DNA of 42,520 nt from JBALVO01 sp036961445 (GTDB lineage Bacteria; Pseudomonadota; Gammaproteobacteria; Pseudomonadales; Halieaceae), in assembly GCA_036961445.1 (NCBI GenBank), contig JBALVO010000019.1, positions 1 through 42,520 of the forward strand, written 5' to 3'. The translations under genes were made by a program, and so were the position numbers. Positions 41,083-42,520 of the stretch are shown here, piece after piece. Each line of letters starts with the position of its first letter. Within the stretch, counting starts at the first letter, position 1. The notes beneath the pieces were generated by a model, which searched no databases, was not told the origin of the DNA, and was given only the letters and a program-made list of their open reading frames with translations.

Positions 41083-41727
41083 TCAGACACCGAAGCGTTT
41101 GCGATATTTGCGCATGGCAACCAATGCCTGCCCCGACTCAGAATCGGAATTCTCAAGGTAATCAATGATATGGCTCATATCAATAATGCTCAGTACTGGT
41201 ACTTGATAGGCCTGCTCTACCTCCTGGATTGCGGATAAGTCCCCCGAGCCGCGCTCTTGCCGATTCAGTCCTATAGCCACACCGGCCAATTCCGCTCCGG
41301 CCTCGGCAATCATGGCGATGACCTCGCGCACCGCCGTGCCGGCCGTAATTACGTCATCAATAATAAGTACCCGTCCTTGCAGTGGGGCGCCCACCAGCGT
41401 GCCGCCTTCACCGTGGGCCTTGGCCTCCTTGCGGTTGTAGGCAAAGGGAACATCCAGACCGTGATGTTCAGCTAACGCCACCGCCGTGGCCGCGGCCAGC
41501 GGAATCCCCTTATAGGCCGGCCCCAGCAACACATCGAACTGCACGCCAGATTCCACTATCCTGCGCGCATAACAGCGACCCAGACTGGCCAATGCCTGCC
41601 CGCTGGAGAACATTCCCGCGTTGAAAAAATAAGGACTGACACGTCCGGATTTAAGGGTAAATTCCCCAAATTTCAGTACCTCGTATTGGCGAGCTAGCTC
41701 GATGAATTCAATCTGGTAGGCGTGCAT
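41083..41727 (-). CDS. pyrE: Orotate phosphoribosyltransferase
   Basis: Joins orotate to PRPP to make orotidine 5'-phosphate in pyrimidine synthesis. 214 residues, as in E. coli. FGEFTLKSGRVSPYFFNAGMF, LLGPAYKGIPLAA, FAYNRKEAKAHGEGG (flexible catalytic loop) and the PRPP-binding signature VLIIDDVITAGTAV are diagnostic. ATG 41727 has GGA 7 nt upstream. It is divergent from the Crc-like gene, the same arrangement as pyrE-crc in Pseudomonas. No attenuator hairpin with a T run was found in front of it. Confidence 0.97.
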   Translation of the reverse strand: MHAYQIEFIELARQYEVLKFGEFTLKSGRVSPYFFNAGMFSSGQALASLGRCYARRIVESGVQFDVLLGPAYKGIPLAAATAVALAEHHGLDVPFAYNRKEAKAHGEGGTLVGAPLQGRVLIIDDVITAGTAVREVIAMIAEAGAELAGVAIGLNRQERGSGDLSAIQEVEQAYQVPVLSIIDMSHIIDYLENSDSESGQALVAMRKYRKRFGV

Positions 41728-41980
41728 GGCGTTTTCCGATCCTTAAACGAAGCATTGTATTCCGCTGATAGCGATATAGAATACGCTGTTCTGGTATTGA
41801 CCACTACCTAATGGCGGGCGTTGCCCCAGGCAATAGAATCCGGACAGAAATATAATCGGCAGTGGCAAGACCAACGATAGTTCAGAAAACACATTTATTG
41901 CCCGCTCCTCTCGCAGGGGCCGGCATATAAACAAAGCGAGAGCTTCGCTACCATTACTCTCTCATACCAAGGGGCTATGA

Positions 41981-42520
41981 ATGAGGATCATCAGTTTCAG
42001 TGCTGACGGCATTAAAGACGCCGCAGAAAAAGGATTTTACGACTGGCTGAAAGAACAGGAGGCAGATTTCGTCTGTGTTCAGGATCTCCAGTGCTCGGAA
42101 TACGACTTACAGGACAATATCTTCTTTCCGGAGGAGTATAACGCCTACTTCTTTGATGACGCCGATGGGAAAGCCAACGGTGTGGCAATTTATTGCCGAC
42201 AATTACCTAAAGCAATAATGACTGGTCTGGGCTTCGCAGATTTCGATATGGAAGGACGTTACATCCAGGCAGATTACGAAAATCTCAGTGTGGCCTGCCT
42301 GTTAGCCCCAGTGGCAGCACAGGGAAATGTCGAGCAGCAAGGCCGCAAAAACGAGTTTTTTGAGCTTCTGGGTGGCCATCTGCAAAAAGTGCGAAACAAA
42401 CGCAGAGAATTCATCATTTGCGGCAACTGGGGCATCGCCCATACCGCCGCGGATGTGCAGGATACCGAGCGCAACAGCACGAGCTCCGGCTTTCTGGCCG
42501 AAGAGCGCCAATGGATGAAT
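41981..42520 (+). CDS. crc: Crc-like catabolite repression protein, 3' end beyond window
   Basis: The 180 codons present run to the window edge. The protein has the exonuclease III/EEP fold and aligns along its length with Pseudomonas Crc: MRIISFSADGIKDAAEKGF, VCVQDLQ, NGVAIYCR, GLGFADFDMEGRYIQADYE, RREFIICGNWGIAH and GFLAEERQWM. Residues needed for cleavage in ExoIII are replaced: the catalytic Glu is Asp35, and the Asp-x-Asn site is Asn149-Trp-Gly151. Pseudomonas Crc has no nuclease activity and works with Hfq to repress translation of catabolic mRNAs. Position divergent from pyrE supports the name. AAGGGG lies 6 nt before the ATG. An overlapping ATG at 41977 is in another frame. Confidence 0.85.
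   Translation, partial: MRIISFSADGIKDAAEKGFYDWLKEQEADFVCVQDLQCSEYDLQDNIFFPEEYNAYFFDDADGKANGVAIYCRQLPKAIMTGLGFADFDMEGRYIQADYENLSVACLLAPVAAQGNVEQQGRKNEFFELLGGHLQKVRNKRREFIICGNWGIAHTAADVQDTERNSTSSGFLAEERQWMN

Noticed and set aside
41743..41934. 63-codon hydrophobic frame on the minus strand between pyrE and the Crc-like gene
   Set aside because: Composition is irregular, no ribosome site and no family resemblance. The 253-bp region more likely holds divergent promoters, though I could not assign a convincing -35/-10 pair.

Overview
The window is housekeeping chromosome from a gammaproteobacterium. The gene order mixes blocks known from Pseudomonas (metK / ArsR-methyltransferase / tkt / epd / pgk / fba; gshB / tonB / yqgE / ruvX; pilU / pilT / yggS / proC / yggT / metX / metW / DUF4426 / rdgB / hemW; algC / argB; pyrE / crc) with blocks known from Escherichia (rsmD / ftsYEX / rpoH; coaD / mutM / rpmGB / radC / coaBC; slmA / pyrE). 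Together with a TonB-dependent receptor, a type IV pilus motor and moderate GC, this suggests an aerobic, probably marine member of the Pseudomonadales/Cellvibrionales side of the class (for example Halieaceae or relatives). That placement is inference from gene order, not from a marker tree.

Layout. 1-2044: start of a TonB-dependent receptor, an unknown secreted protein and an alpha/beta hydrolase. 2057-7413 (minus): central carbon operon tkt-epd-pgk-fba, with the hydrolase as last gene. 7605-12850 (plus): a methyl cycle operon with an ArsR-methyltransferase fusion regulator (SahR-like), metK, ahcY and metF, then rsmE; a perfect 30-bp palindrome precedes the regulator. 12887-14140: membrane-anchored esterase. 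14331-17283: gshB, a TonB-like protein, yqgE, ruvX. 17280-19498 (minus): pilT-pilU, the pilus retraction motors. 19632-25507 (plus): yggS, proC, a 100-N assembly gap, yggT, then a tightly coupled chain metX-metW-DUF4426-rdgB-hemW. 25579-30628 (minus): trmB, DUF423, rpoH, ftsX, ftsE, ftsY. 30705-31880 (plus): rsmD, coaD. 31919-34570 (minus): small membrane protein, mutM, rpmG, rpmB, radC. 34671-40326 (plus): coaBC, long-form algC, argB, slmA. 40348-41727 (minus): DUF4124 coiled-coil protein and pyrE. 41981-end: start of a Crc-like gene with nuclease residues replaced.

No stretch longer than about 255 bp lacks a gene. I saw no tRNA, rRNA, CRISPR array, insertion sequence or prophage gene. No new multi-gene system is evident. 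The best leads are regulatory. rpoH carries a CIRCE (HrcA) operator laid over a sigma-E/AlgU-type promoter, and the methyl cycle operon carries a 30-bp perfect palindrome. Other leads are the membrane-sensor extension on AlgC, the missing dut gene beside it, and the nuclease-dead Crc-like protein.
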